Assembly (NCBI GenBank): GCA_028276365.1
Contig: JAPYWL010000077.1
Span: forward strand, 1 to 5,054
Direction: 5' to 3'
Origin: Deltaproteobacteria bacterium
Lineage (GTDB): Bacteria > DRYD01
DNA length: 5,054 nt
Shown here: piece after piece, positions 4,742 to 5,054 of the stretch
Layout: each line of letters begins with the position of its first letter
Position numbering within the stretch: position 1 is the first letter of the stretch
Position numbers and translations under genes: made by a program
Notes under the pieces: generated by a model
What the model saw: the letters and a program-made list of their open reading frames with translations, nothing else
Databases searched by the model: none
Told to the model about the DNA's origin: nothing

Positions 4742-5054
4742 ATGAATTTATCAAGGATTGATAAAAAACAATTTTTAAAAGATAACATTCATTTAAATGG
4801 GAATAAATTGGAAGGTAATTATGTGTTACCTGAGGATAGTGGAGAAATTAAGAATTTGGTAATGACAGCAGATACTTACTCTTTAAGTGATGAGGAGTAT
4901 GTAGGCGCATTAGTAACTTTTTTGAGAAACCTAAACCCAAATTCTAAAATAACTATTATTTCTCCATTATCTAAGGATCAAATAAAGAAGTATATAATAG
5001 ATAGTAAATTAATTTCTGAAGAGGAGTTAAGTAATTTAGAATATAAATTAAATC
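4742..5054 (+). CDS. Unrecognised protein, 3'-truncated by window edge
   Basis: I do not recognise this protein. The first 104 residues are visible and the frame is open to the edge. It has a strong promoter and SD of its own, so it is very likely a real gene. Seen: no signal peptide and no membrane segment, so probably cytosolic. A polar N-terminus (1-33) includes LNGNKLEGNYVLPEDSGE. A hydrophobic strand NLVMTAD (38-44), an acidic-polar turn with helix DEEYVGALVTFLRNL (50-64), a strand KITIISP (69-75) and a helix DQIKKYIIDS (79-88) follow, ending in an acidic stretch (SEEELSNLE, 92-100). The alternating strand-helix pattern suggests an alpha/beta domain. It lacks the HslU N-terminal TPxxIVxxLDxYIIGQ sequence and Walker A motif, so it is not hslU. 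No function is assigned. Confidence 0.75.
   Translation, partial: MNLSRIDKKQFLKDNIHLNGNKLEGNYVLPEDSGEIKNLVMTADTYSLSDEEYVGALVTFLRNLNPNSKITIISPLSKDQIKKYIIDSKLISEEELSNLEYKLN

Noticed and set aside
4742-5054. Right-hand gene as hslU
   Set aside because: The first 104 residues lack the TPxxIVxxLDxYIIGQ opening and the Walker A motif expected within that length of HslU.

Overview
This is an A+T-rich bacterial window with all recognisable genes on the + strand. It carries six genes: two cut by the window edges and four complete protein genes of clear or fairly clear family, plus one unrecognised gene among the edge cases. Starts are often GTG and are usually preceded by strong Shine-Dalgarno (SD) sequences such as GAGAGGTG, GGGGAGG and AGGAGAGGTG. 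Arg is mostly AGA/AGG and Ile often ATA. This suits a low-GC bacterium with Firmicutes-like or Thermotogota-like translation signals. An L-isoaspartyl methyltransferase (missing from many Firmicutes, for example Bacillus subtilis) and an HslV with a short propeptide (as in Thermotoga and Bacillus) would fit a deep-branching anaerobe or thermophile. The window does not fix the taxon.

Layout. Positions 1-428 hold the C-terminal two thirds of a protein-L-isoaspartate O-methyltransferase. After 42 nt comes a crotonase-fold enoyl-CoA hydratase/isomerase (471-1226). A 241-nt intergenic region (1227-1467) carries a candidate promoter with an inverted repeat just upstream, an A-tract-rich AT-only inverted repeat, and a peculiar duplicated ribosome-loading region. 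It leads into two genes with type IV prepilin signal peptides: a PilV/GspI-like protein (1468-1968) and a PilW/GspJ-like protein (1987-2724). A GT4-type glycosyltransferase follows after 16 nt with no visible SD (2741-3997), then hslV after 41 nt (4039-4581). A 160-nt spacer contains the best promoter in the window (TTAACA-N17-TATAAT, with a spacer made almost wholly of T). It leads into an unrecognised protein that runs off the right end (4742-5054).

How the genes fit together. The two pilin-like genes form a clear functional pair: minor pilins or pseudopilins that would prime a type IV pilus, DNA-uptake or type II secretion pseudopilus. The glycosyltransferase is so close behind them that it is probably co-transcribed, but its fold suggests surface-polysaccharide or lipid-linked glycan synthesis and a link to pilin is only inference. 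Two genes, the isoaspartyl methyltransferase (protein repair) and HslV (proteolytic chamber), concern protein quality control but are not adjacent. The expected partner gene hslU does not directly follow hslV here. I found no tRNA, rRNA, CRISPR array or transposase, and no convincing intrinsic terminator. I did not find a clear undescribed system. The items most worth a second look are the T-tract promoter, the hslV/hslU separation, the duplicated leader of the pilin gene and the unknown right-hand gene.
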